Assembly (NCBI GenBank): GCA_001414485.1
Contig: LLEY01000069.1
Location: forward strand, 1 to 64,000
Direction: 5' to 3'
Length of the DNA: 64,000 nt
DNA from: Calycina herbarum
Lineage: Eukaryota; Ascomycota; Leotiomycetes; Helotiales; Pezizellaceae
Of the stretch, positions 23,601 through 34,722 are shown one piece after another (within the stretch, counting starts at the first letter, position 1; each line of letters starts with the position of its first letter). The notes under the pieces were generated by a model. That model did not search any database. It worked only from the letters and a program-made list of their open reading frames with translations, and had not been told where the DNA came from. Made by a program: the position numbers and the translations under genes.

Positions 23601-24598
23601 AGCATCGCAAGTCGTCCAAGGAAGACTCGAAAGTTGGTTGTCGCCCTGCAAACTCGAAGGGCTGACGACCGATGATGTTACACAAAGAGCGTGACTAAGA
23701 ACGAACATCACTAAGCTTCCCCTCGAACACCCACTATCCCTAGCCCATAACCAGGTCTGTACGATGCCCCCCTGATGTGGGAGGTATCCAAGGAGGGCAT
23801 CGGAGTCGAAGAGCCCCCGTACCTTCGAAGCACGAGTGGTGAAGGTGGAGGTTAAACAAAAGGGTGCCAGGATGGGTTGTGCTTCAAAAATTTCGTCTCT
23901 ACTGGTCCATGGTTTTAGAGACGCCCTTGACATCTCCCTGGCCAGCAGACCACACCGAAAGGGTCCGCGGTTGCAGCTATGATTATGCAGTTATCCATAT
24001 GGTGTTGCTTTGGAGATTTTCGGTTGAGGCAAGAGAGATCTGAACCGAGATTCTCAACCAATGAGCTAGCATCTGTATATCAAGGCCGATATGGAGAATC
24101 AGAAGACGACGGTAGCTAACATCGCAGTGAGAGTTGCAGGATGATCCGAATGACTGAGGGGAATCCCAGGGTTTTTGGGGCAACCGAAGTGTGGTATATT
24201 GTGTTATCTTTCCCAGGGGAGCAGTCCAAGCTGAAAAGCAAATTGTTTGGCTCGATGCCTTGCGCCACACACCTAGGTACTTGTACCGCTGTAGCCGCAT
24301 ACTATAATGCCCGCTTTCTGATCAACGGCATCTTACATCTCCAATTAATGGCCAGTCCTAACTTATAACGAACGATTTCTCTTGTTTCGGAAGCAGGTTT
24401 TTACCATCCCGCCAGCAGCGAGCCGAAATACTTGGGGCGATGGCCAGCCATGAGCCTTTTGATTCCACAGGTGGTACTCCGATCTCGTGCGGTGAGCGGA
24501 AGATATAGAGAAAGCAAATAATATTGACCTACAAAAACCCGCCGCGTCTGCCTCTCGAGCTGTGATGGATTACCGGTCTGAATATCCACTTTCTCGAT
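20671..24598. other. Gene-poor stretch with weak frames only
   Basis: Nearly 4 kb with no family motif. The longest ATG frame is 21508-22023 (+), 171 codons. It has coding-like balance in its second half (ANQLGSLGLGPVDQPLG) but no recognisable domain, and I leave it unannotated. The minus-strand frame 23499-23933 (144 codons) has a composition unlike a protein. A tRNA-like A-box pattern on the minus strand near 24055-24071 has no matching anticodon arm. Confidence 0.4.
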
Positions 24599-25064
24599 AT
24601 GCCAACCTCAAACTCTCAAATCCGTCCCTTCTGTGCTGCTTGTGTCAGAACGTATTCCACGCAGTCAAATTTCCGCAGGCATAATAGAGAGAAGCACCAA
24701 GGGAAGAAGAGAAGCCGGGCTCCCGAAGGTACGTTCGACTCATTCATCTGTCGTCGAGACCGAGTTTGTTGAAGCATATAGTTGTTCCTCTCGTTGTTCC
24801 CCAAGACGGGGTGGGATTGAACTCGGGTTCGAAGGAAGAAGCTGGTTTTCAAGGTAATGTATTCCATCAACAGCCTTCTGGTGAGCTTGATACTAACTGT
24901 TTCCATTTGATACAGAGCTCGAGATGCCACTCTTCTATCCGATCGGAAGCAATAGAGAGGATCCCCCTCTGCCGATTCCATACTCTCCTCCCTCCGGTGG
25001 GAACGAAACTCCATTTCCATTCTATCTTTATTGGCAATTCGATGGAGTTCAATGGGCGAAATAA
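24599..25064 (+). CDS. Small C2H2 zinc-finger protein, 116 aa
   Basis: Three exons, 24599-24728, 24782-24853 and 24916-25064, total 351 nt. Introns are 53 bp (GTACGT...TATAG) and 62 bp (GTAATG...TACAG) with a TACTAAC branch point in the second. Exon 1 encodes a full C2H2 finger: CAAC, twelve residues, then HNREKH, giving Cys-x2-Cys-x12-His-x4-His, followed by a basic KKRSRAP patch. Exons 2 and 3 add a Pro-rich, weakly hydrophobic tail (PLPIPYSPPSGG) ending in a TAA. A single finger with a basic patch suggests a nucleic-acid-binding or regulatory role; the target is unknown. Exons are too short to stand out as simple reading frames. Surroundings are empty for several kilobases on both sides. 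The finger is certain, the exact splicing likely. Confidence 0.6.
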
Positions 25065-28000
25065 GGGTATGCGGAGAGAAAGGGTTAAGGTGCATGTGGT
25101 GAAGGATGGGGTTCGTCAGGTAGCTCGAGTTGGTAGGAAAAATGATTAAAGTTGATTGTTGAGAGTATCATCTGCCTAAAAACTCCAACCTGCCTTGCCC
25201 CCTTGCTTGCGTCGCCACCCTCCATCACTCATCACCCCTTTGTAATTAGGGAGGCCGATGGTCGCTCTAGGTGCCCAAAAACGCTTGATGTATCGGAAAA
25301 CACTGTCAATTCTTTTCTTTCGGACATCAGAACCAGCGACAGCTAAGGTAGAAAGTCTTCCCCGATCTCTATCTATGCTAAGCCTCCTCGATGAACCATT
25401 GCGTATTCCTCCCGACATATCTGGATGCCACATGGGCTGCATGGCCTCAACCCCATCGGCCCACGGGAGGCGTGGAAGAGAACAATCCAGTCACCGGCAG
25501 CTCGCACTGTCGTTGGTAGGATTCCGGACATGGTGGATCTCCACGTTCGATAGCAACGTTTGTGAAGTGAGCCGTCGAGAAGCTAGGTACCAACTGGGGG
25601 GGCTGAGAGTTAATGTGCGATCGGCTTTTTAGATTTTCAATGACGGGGAGCCCTTGTTTGCAGAGGATTCGAGTCGGCAAACCTACGTTGCTCGATGATA
25701 GGAGCCAGCCCTATGACGAGCAGTTATAGCTGGATTTAGTGGAAGGCGTCGTGTTGAAGTCAAATTGGGGAGAAAGGAAAATGTGAATGGGTTTGCTGAA
25801 CTTTGTTATATTGCCTGCCTCATCGCCAAACCCTCACTCAACGAGGCTCCGACGTACACTCGGAGGAGCTTACAATTCAAGGGGGGCATGTGTTGCGACG
25901 TTGCCAATCATGTAGCAGATTTTAATAGGGGAAAAGTCGATTAGAAGCTTCAACGAATTGATCTCAATATGTCTTCACTGGGTAATCGCACTCCTTCATT
26001 GATATCAGATAACCAGAGCCAGCAACAACTCATAGAATGCCAGGTATCCATGCTAAGCCTCCATTTATTGTCCCGTATTCCGCCCTTTTCTTTTGGCATG
26101 GGCCGGCCTCAAGTCCTGCGACCAAGCTCACGGCAGCTGTGGCAGACAAGTCATCAATAAGTAAGCTGAAAAGGTGGGCACCGACGATCGATATCAGAGC
26201 TACAAATTGGTGGACTAGTGAGGAATATCCAATCGTGAGACCAGCAAGCCTTTCTGAGTCTCCAAAGAAGGGGATTTCTTGTTTACGGAGCAGGAGGAGT
26301 TATAGATATATTTAAATATTACGCGCCTAGTTTAGTATTCTCACGTATATGCAGCACGTCTGGGATTTAGAACTCGAACAATATCTCCGAGAACATTAAA
26401 ATAAAGGATATTGCTGGGGTTTGCAAAAGTCATCGTGAGGTCGCTAAGCGCTGAAAAATTCTGCCCCCTCCCCACGTACCCCCTTGCGACAGGACGACGT
26501 GCCGTGATTGCCTAAGTGTGTTACCTTCTTCTTTTAGACTGCATTAACCGGGCCCCTGATGCAAGTGAATAGAAACGGACTTCTCGTTGCCGTTTCCGTG
26601 AAGAAGCTCAAGACAAGACTTTTGTTAGTTTTCATCGCGATATGAGGAGACGAGCTTAGTAGGTTGTGTAGCGTGGTCCATCAAATTTCTTCAGGTCATG
26701 GCGATTGAAATTTTCATTATCTCTTAACAATTAAGGAGGCGCCTAATAATGAAAGTACTTGGACAATGGTAGGAACTGACGAAAATTTTGCACGAATGCG
26801 ACCGCAATTAGTGGCCCAATAACCAGGCTGTACAGAAAAGCAATAGCAAAGGAATTATGGTAGCCAACGAATTTCTTCAAGCTCTCTTTTTCTGCGACGT
26901 TCAAGGTTTGGGTGAGGTATGTTAACAGGGCCTTAAGCGAGACCTATTAGCCTAAATAGAAGTCAAGCAACACCACCACCAAAAATATTGAGGGTATCAT
27001 CTCGCAGATCATGAACAAGGTTAGAACGCCTTGCAGTCAGCCTCACTTTTCGGTGTGCCGATGCAGACATACGCCACCAACATTCTCAATCTCCACTGAT
27101 TCTGATTCCGGGCGTCACTCTCCCCATCACCCCTGCTCCTCGCTCGCGCAAAGAGAAAACCAACAAAGGTTTTCCGAAACAGGAAGTTGGAGAGAATTCT
27201 TGTAGCTAGAGGAGGAGAGTAGGATGAAATGGAAATGGAATTGTGGGTCCGAGTTGTCTGTTGCAGGCGGTGAAAGACAGGATGCATGGTTTTATAAAAG
27301 AAGGAAGGGGCGATGGAAGTAGGTGTCCACTCTCGACAAACCTCGACCGAATGAGGAATAGCGCAGAGTATAAAACATCCCCCTCGGGTTGAAGATTTCT
27401 AATTGTCCACAAACATCTAACGAGACACACGTCGAAACCGTGGTTGGCCGGCCATAGAGGTGGCACAACTCTTTCTGGGATTGGGATGAGATGCTTGAGC
27501 GTTCTCTTGGTCTTGCGACACGCACCAATTATTGCAGAGCCGCATTTCAGCCTCCTCGGCCCCACTTAGGATGATTTTCCACTGCCCTGTGATCGATCAT
27601 AGCTTCGCACGCATCTCTAATGAGTTGAAGCGCGCGTTCCTTTCTTCTTTTGCGGGAGTTTTCCTATAAACCCTAGATTCTCGCCGTGTCGCATTTGACA
27701 CCACCTAGGAGTGTGCGTGGTGTAAGAACGAAAAGGGTTCTGCGCCTTTGATTCGATGTAGACGTAGCTGTTTGCTATGTATTGAACTGTATCTTAGTAG
27801 TGGAAAGTTCAAAAGTCCATAAGCTGTGAAGTTAAATTTAAGCCTGAAAGACAATTTGGGTATGGATATTTGCGCGGCGCAAACGATTTAAAAGTAAGAA
27901 CGGACATCTAGAAGTGTCCTTTTTCTTGAGATTCGAGGAGAAGATACTGAGTGTGTTCAAAATTAATTCCGCTGTGCCCTTTCTTTTCTGTGAGCTTTCA

Positions 28001-30736
28001 TACTACATCAAGGGAGAGGGTCTTATTAGCTGGCTCTACGAAATTTTTGAAAGTGTCTTTGGGTCTGTCGGTCTATAACAATGCTGCTTCCCTCTTTTGT
28101 CTTTTGATATACTTAATTCCCAAGGTGGTATAACATCAGCTAATTGAGTGATAGGTATGTCGACTCTCTATAACTTCAGCTTTCCTAATTTAAACCACCT
28201 GAATTTTCCCCCACTGATTTTTAATTATAACAACCCAAAAAGACAAAAGAAGGTGGTAAGAGGAATGAGAATTGCTCTGCGAACAGCTACTTTCACTTCC
28301 TTTGTGCGAGGATAGTTTACTTAAGAAGAGCTAGAAGAATTAGAAACTTGGTTTCTTAATTTCCTTACAAGCTCTCGAATAATGCTTGTAACTGTATTTA
28401 TTCGAGATATTTCTAAGTAATGAGAAATAGGGTGTTCACTGAGTAATACTCCTCTTACCTTAGTAGATTAAACCAAATCCAGGCCACGATTGAAGCAAGT
28501 ACCTATGTTGTCAACCTCCGCCATAACGGTTGGTAACAAACTCTACAAATTGTAAAAGAATATCATGATGACGATAGAGAGCTCCTTATAGCATCTTGGG
28601 GGTAGATCACGTGAACGAAACCATTCTTTGCTATGCCACTTGAAATTGCTGAACTGTGGAACTGAGAAAACAGAAGTTTCCGAATTGTCTTTGTGTAGTA
28701 TCAAGTTCTAGGGCCCCCAAATGCTGTCTCTTTCCAATTATAATCCGTGTTTACAAGCAAGTGAAGTAGGAAATGAAAATGAGAGATGGATAACCTTCAA
28801 ATTAAATTCGGCACAGCTCCTATTATCTCGCATGATAGGATTAAAAAAACCAAGCGGTTCGTGGTCGTCGAAATTCCAAGAGCTGTTCAAAATCCCGATG
28901 GGCGAGCCTCCGCAGCAGAAGCAATAAAGGGTGCTGGAGAGCAATGACTAAACTTCTTGTCATCCGAGGAGCTTCGGGCTTTGATGCTATTGTCCGGCTG
29001 TGATAATCGCCGAACAAGCGAGTGACCGAACCATCAATTCTTAAAAGTTCTTCAAGAATGCCCGTTGCATACGCGAACAGGGTGTCAACTTCTGTATTTT
29101 TGTTGAGCGCAGTCATCATCGTCATATCATGCAGAACATTCCAGCCGGCCCCCAAATCCGGGATATCGGTTTATGACTCCTTAGTGTTCCAAAGCCTCGG
29201 GACCGCTGCACGATTCATGCTTTGCCACAACACTAAGAGTTTTACAATTCAGACTCAGTGAATGTTTATCAGGGGTTTTAAGACTGGTGATCTAGAAGGG
29301 TTTCAACCTTGTCTTTCAGACTCTGGAAGAATCAACCTTCTGAAGCTCACTGGATTGGACTTCATAATCCGCTTGCTTCTACACTGAAGGTTCGACTTGA
29401 ACAGAAAGTCGTGCGACCAGAGAATTACGAGGATGAACAGTACATGTACGTCAAAACCATTTATGTCAGTAACAAAGTTAGCAACCAATGGCGAAAATAG
29501 GGAAATTGGAAGTAATAGTTGGTGGTGATGAAATTTGCAAGGGTGATTTTTGGTTTGGGTTGGGTGGCGGGGAGCGTAGAGAAAAAACGGGGTGGCCGTG
29601 TCGTTACTGTAAGGCAGACATCTGCATGGCTTACACATAAGCTCACCGCTTCAATACACTCCTTGGGATAGTCCAGTTCAGACAATTAGGAGAGGAGAGT
29701 CTTTAGAAAGAACTCAATCATTATTTGAAACTCTCATAATTCCATCACCAAGTGTTTTTCTCGTGAAAAGGAGTGGACTAAGCGAAAGTAATTTAAGGGG
29801 TGCTTGTACACTTGATTCTCGTTCAAAACAACAACAAGGATATCCTTAGAACTATTTCTAACCCACCATAGTTATAGAATCTTGTGTAACTTTGGTGGGG
29901 TAATTGTCCCTAACTTCTACTCCAGCCCCTCCTTCGTGTTTACACGATTCCGCCCGGGTGGCAATTTCGGAAATGCAGTAGGGTGAGTGCTTATGTGGGA
30001 GAGGAAATGAGAGGGGAGAGAAAGCAGCGTGGGATATGGTCTCAAAATAAAGGGTCATTCATGTATACTTATTTGAAATGAAGTTTTCAAAGCGTAACAT
30101 ATCTCGCAGTGAGTTTAGATTCTGGCTTTTCAAGATTGATCGTTTAATTAGGTGCCTCACAGTTCTATAATTATTGAGAGATTTGAGAGTCACACACCAA
30201 AAAGTACCTGATATTCTAAAGGAACTGCTAGAATTAAGGTTATGACTTCAAGGCCAGGATGCCACGCGTGGGCTGTGGTAGAGCTGCGGTAGAGAACCAT
30301 GTCATAACAAAAATGCCCGAAGGGCTGAACATTGACGGCCTGTATCTGCATACAAAGTGCCCAATTTCCCAACTTAGTACCAGTATGTCAACTTGAATTC
30401 AATATTTGCGTGCTTGATTCGTTACTTTCACATTTACTTGGGTATTGGTACGGGGCTCATCTGCTTCACCGGAAACAAGCAGAAGCACAGCGAATATCGG
30501 CTGACGAGATATGCAGCATTTTTCTCAGTGGCTCTTTTTGCTTGGCAAATCTTTGGTGTTTCTGAGAAGTATAAGAAGACCAAGACAAAGTACGTCCTTC
30601 CTGAGCCTCCAAAGCACTTTGAAACACTTTCAACTACCACCTCAGTACCAATCCACAACTGCGATCAACGGAATATGCTCATTCATACTCGGAAGTTGAA
30701 CCTATATTTCCGAAGAACCAAAAAGCGACAACCAAC
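25065..30736. other. Gene-poor stretch of 5.7 kb
   Basis: No family motifs are found on either strand. Frames up to about 130 codons occur but most lack an ATG or have poor composition. A short minus-strand stretch near 28980-29150 (it includes TEVDTLFAYATGILEELLRI) looks coding-like but is bounded by stops and may be a gene remnant. The last 350 bases before 30737 hold an open frame without an ATG and are probably the leader of the next gene. Confidence 0.4.
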
Positions 30737-31501
30737 ATGGACTCCCGCTTCCATCGCTGGATTCTTCAAAGAACGAGAGGTAGAAGGATTGGTTGGACGA
30801 CCCTGAAGAAAGAGAAAGAAGTTCAACTTCTTCCACCCCCAGAAAGAGTAAGTTTGTATCTGCTCGGCTTGGAAAAGTGAAAATGCTAAAGTCTGACAGA
30901 TATTTCAGTACCCTTATGTGAAGAATATCAGCATCCTCAACCCAAACACCAGAACCTACATCGACGCTCGTATGGTACTTGACACCGGGTATCAAGGTCC
31001 CGGCCTCATCACCGAAGAGACTCTCCATTCGCTTGGCATTTACTTGACGATATCACCAACTGCCCAGCCCATCTGTCTCTGTCTCAACGGGGACGAGTTG
31101 ACATCCATCGGCACCATCAAACTCCGATGGAAAGGAGAGGAGTTCCGAAAAGTATTCGAGACGATGTTCCACGTCATCCCGGGAGAAGACATGCCATGGC
31201 AGATAATCTTGGGTGCGGAAATCATACACAAGCATGGGATTTTGGAGTTTACAGGTTTTGGAGGCCATCTTCTTGGGAAGGAATCGAAAGGTAAGCTTTT
31301 CTGAGAGACATCTAGATTTAATAGTTGCTAACTAGTTTTCTATGTCTAGGTAGCCGTTCCAACCGCGATGATCGTAAGAGGAAGAGGGACGAAAATAGCG
31401 AGGCAAATGCAGCGAAAGTAGAGGAGCATAAGAAGGCGAAATCATACAAGAACAAGGGCGATTCCGCGAACTCTTCGGCAGCTCATCAGGGGCAACAGTG
31501 A
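30737..31501 (+). CDS. Retropepsin-like aspartic protease domain protein, 214 aa
   Basis: Three exons (30737-30847, 30909-31290, 31350-31501; introns 61 and 59 bp) total 645 nt. After a basic N-terminus, residues about 55-150 form one aspartic-protease-like lobe. It has VLDTG with the candidate catalytic Asp62, a following hydrophobic strand and helix (GLITEETLHSLGI), and the later hydrophobic-Gly motif IILGAEII at 136-143. This arrangement is that of retropepsin-type or Ddi1-like single-lobe proteases, which act as dimers. The C-terminal 50 residues are highly charged (RDDRKRKRDE), which could act as a nuclear signal. No integrase, reverse transcriptase or zinc knuckle is present nearby, so it stands alone rather than as part of a retroelement. 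Activity and role are unknown; the fold assignment rests on motifs only. Confidence 0.7.
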
Positions 31502-32020
31502 AGGGGGTTTGCTTAGCGAGGATGTTTTGGAAAGGGACGACAGGTGAAATTATTTTACTACGACTTGACAACTAAAGACTTTGAAGATTTGACGATTTGA
31601 CGACATTGGAATTTATGATAGTTATGGCCTGGCGTTTTGAAATTTTTAGAATTTGGCTTGATAGACAGGAGTTTGAGATTTGCAACCGACTTAGACCTCA
31701 ATGATACCCTAGAAATTAGATTGACAGACATTATCTTAACAGAAAGGATACTCTTAGAATGAATTTATTGAATTTATGTTTTCTTTCCCCTGATACCACT
31801 TACTCTCTCCTCTTTCAATCTTTGAGAATATTTATTACTTACTTTTCCCGGTTTCCGAGTCGTATAAGAGTCCCGAGCTTTGCTCGTAGACTCAGACGTC
31901 GATATAATAAGTATTACTAGATTACTTAAATTTAATATAATTATTATTATTACTAAATAGAGCAGAGGTAGATATTATAGTAAGCTATTATATAGTAATA
32001 GTATTATTAGTTAAATAGTA

Positions 32021-32134
32021 TAAGAGAAATATAATAACTTTGTTAATTATATAAATATATAGAAGATAGATAATATATAAGAGAAATATAATAACTTTGT
32101 TAATTATATAAATATATAGAAGATAGATAATATA
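32021..32134. repeat. Tandem repeat, two copies of 57 bp
   Basis: A unit beginning TAAGAGAAATATAATAAC occurs at 32021-32077 and again, apparently identical, at 32078-32134, followed by the start of a third copy (TAAGAG). It lies in the AT-rich island about 100 bp left of the solo LTR. The near-perfect identity means this duplication is recent compared with the surrounding decay. Confidence 0.8.
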
Positions 32135-32236
32135 TAAGAGTATATAATTAGATTATCTATAAGAAGAGAAGAGTTCTTTAAGTAGAGAGACTATTTAACT
32201 AATACTTAGAGTAAGATAAGCTCTAATCTTCGAGAC

Positions 32237-32605
32237 TGTTACGGGCCGAATGCAAAGAGGTCAATGGATAAGGTTGTCTTTATTACAAGAAGAATTAACT
32301 AAGGAGGGAAGTCTATTCTACGTGCGAGGAAAGGGGTTTTATACGTAGAACCCCTTACGTCGAGGTCCCTGAGCTGAAGTCTCGCTACAGCTCTTCGTCA
32401 TGGCTTTCGTCATAATACGTGTGAGCTGTAAGGAGCTGAAGTCTCGCCATAGCTCTCGTCATACCTTTCGTCATAGATCTACGTATCTACCAAGGTGATT
32501 ACCGAAGTGGTTCCTAGGATCACGTAAAGTTACGTGAAGTTACGTGAAGTCACGTTTCGTACGAAGGTCGGTAGACCGAGTACTCTTCAGGTGTAAACCG
32601 TCACA
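32237..32605. mobile_element. Solo LTR of a retrotransposon, 369 bp, with 5-bp target duplication
   Basis: The element begins TGTTACGGGCC and ends AAACCGTCACA, so it has the TG...CA ends of long terminal repeats and a short inverted terminus (TGTTACGG against CCGTCACA). The five bases GAGAC stand directly before it (32232-32236) and directly after it (32606-32610), as expected from integrase-made target duplication. Inside, a unit starting GAGCTGAAGTCTCGC is repeated with a 62-bp step (32371 and 32433). No internal retroelement genes are near, so it is a solo LTR left by recombination. Confidence 0.8.
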
Positions 32606-33367
32606 GAGACATAGCTGAAACTATTTACTAAATTCAAATCTTTATAAAGAACTCTATAAGTTTAAGATATAGTAAGGATATTATAGATAAAGAGCTATAA
32701 AATACTAAAGTTTAAAAGTAAAAAGCTTAAGAATTAAATAAATTATTACTAGATTTCTAGATAATAGTTCTTAAAAGTTTATCATATTTTAAACCTAAGT
32801 AAACTAACGTCTAGTTTCAGTCCTAGGTTTATCTATTAATTTAGCTAGACTAATTAAAAGGTTAGACTAATTAAAAAAGACTAACTCTCCCAGGGGTGGG
32901 ATAGTAATAGGTAGACGAGTAAGTTAGTAGATCCGACGATTATCCTATGCTTTTAATCGTTCTAACTTTTCTTAAATAATGTAATCAGAAGCTCTTATTT
33001 ACCTAAGTATATCTTTTGCTTACTAACTTGAGTGTTCTTTAACTTAATATATATCATTTATTCGGTTAATGAACGAGAACAGGAACCAGGAGACTCAGAG
33101 AAAAGAGAATAGGCAAACTAGAGCTAAGCGATAGCGAGACTAACATAATCCAACCAAAACTCAACAAAGTCAATCGCCCGTTGCAAGTTTCGTAGTAAAC
33201 ACGCGAGTAACTTGGAAATTTCCCGGCGCTGAAAGAACAGGCAAGTGTATAATAAAATTGACAATAATCGAATTCTATTCAAAAGGGATGCTTGCTTTTG
33301 ACCTTTTTGTTTATACTACAATCACCCGTATCCTACAAGTAAACACCCCCAAGTGATGCACTCTTTT

Positions 33368-34722
33368 CTAACGTCCACGGGCGCTCTTCTTTCTGCGGAC
33401 TACCTTTCCGTTGCCATTTGGAGCTGTGGTCTTGACCTTCTCGAGGACTTCAAAGTCATCAGCCCCGGAGCTGCTAGAGGATGGGTTCTCCTCATCGACC
33501 TCCTCATCAAATTCTTCTTCAGTAGAAGATTTACTGAGAAGACGACCAGCAGTGACGGTGAAGGCCCAGATTGGGACTCGGACGAGAGCAGTGTCACGGA
33601 TGGTGGGCTTGGCAAGTTCCTCGGGCTAGAAAATGTTAGTCGAATTCGAGTTGACTTGAAGAGTTAACTTACATCAAGTAGAAATTCATGAGTCTCTCCA
33701 TCTTCATCGGCTTGTTCAAGGAAGACGTTTCCAACAGAGTCAACAACAAGAGTCTTTCCGTTCTCAGCGACAACACGCTTTCTTGCGCCGGTTGAGCCAG
33801 CAGCAGGGGTAGCAGCAGGAGAGAGTTTCTTGGTCTTGCTCTTCTTGTCGGATTTATCCTTCTTGGTGTCCTTCTCTTGCATTCTTCTCTGTCTCCTGTT
33901 CATGGTTTGTGCCATTGGGTCGGACTCATCGCCGGTTGCGTTTGGAGTGGAAGTACCATCCAATCCTGGGATAGCAAGGGTGTCACCCCAGGCAGCATGT
34001 CGTGCAAACTTGATATATCTTCCAATGAACTCCTGTTGTCTTTTCCAGCTCATATATAGTGCAAGCCAATGCCCTCCACCTCCAACGAAGATGAACAAGC
34101 CAGCCAACACGGAACCGAGTCCCGGACGGAATCGAGCATAGTAGTAACCAGTGCCCTTCCACTTAGGGAAACCATTGCTCAAGAAATGATCGTAGCGTTC
34201 TCTGCCGGGACCTCGAAGAATGTTGGTCACTATGCCCAAGCGGGCGAATCGATCGCTTGCTGCTTTGGCGGCGGCATTGATTTCTCCTTTTGAAGGGCCC
34301 TTGTTGACTTTGACACCCGGCTTCGTGGACTTGGACTTGGCTTTGTCCTTTCCAGTCGACTTGTCGGCGACGAATTGTTGCTTGACTTTGTCAGGATGGA
34401 GTACTCGTGACCTTTTGCGATAGGCCTTGTTGATTTCCTCTTGGTTGGCAGAAGGGGTAGTTCCGAGAAAGTCGTAGAAAGAAACACCTGGGCCTTCAGC
34501 GAGTTCGACCTCGTCGCGGAGACGAAAGATTTCCTGATCTGCGAAGAAGACGAAGTGTCAGTAAGGCGAATCCAGTGGAGAAGAGGGAATTGGGCAGCAA
34601 GAAGTGATCTGTCGGTTGGGATTGGGATGGGATCGGGAGCAGAACATACCTTCCTTGCTCCATGCAGCGACAACGGCAATGAAGGTAGCCACGAGGGCCA
34701 ACTTCAAGTATGATCGCCTCAT
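33368..34722 (-). CDS. ERJ5: ER membrane J-domain protein ERJ5
   Basis: DnaJ-type co-chaperone of the endoplasmic reticulum membrane, thought to help Hsp70-assisted folding in the ER. Exons 34650-34722, 33673-34538 and 33368-33625 (introns 111 and 47 bp) sum to 1197 nt, 398 aa. An N-terminal hydrophobic signal/anchor (residues 6-20) is followed by a J domain at about 42-125 with the HPD motif at 72-74. A long lysine-rich insert lies between the HPD helix and the rest of the J domain. A second membrane segment follows (SVLAGLFIFVGGGGHWLALY), then a charged region and an acidic tail (TEEEFDEEVDEEN). This order matches fungal ERJ5 proteins. The gene is divergent from a PRA1-family secretory-pathway gene, a pairing that could share regulation. 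Confidence 0.9.

Larger units (their letters stand above)
31502..33367. other. AT-rich island without genes
   Basis: From about 31880 to 33060 the sequence is dominated by TA-rich words and has no frame of use, apart from the more GC-rich solo LTR (32237-32605) embedded in it. This is the usual look of repeat-derived, point-mutated islands in filamentous fungi. Confidence 0.55.

Noticed and set aside
24041..24078. Possible tRNA on the minus strand (A-box-like TAGCTCATTGGTTGAG and B-box-like GGTTCAGATC)
   Set aside because: The two boxes are only a few bases apart, leaving no anticodon arm, and no acceptor stem can be drawn.
30393..30806. Open frame leading into the retropepsin-like gene, with a hydrophobic stretch
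   Set aside because: It has no ATG at its start and runs in a different frame past the ATG at 30737, whose spliced product gives a coherent protein.
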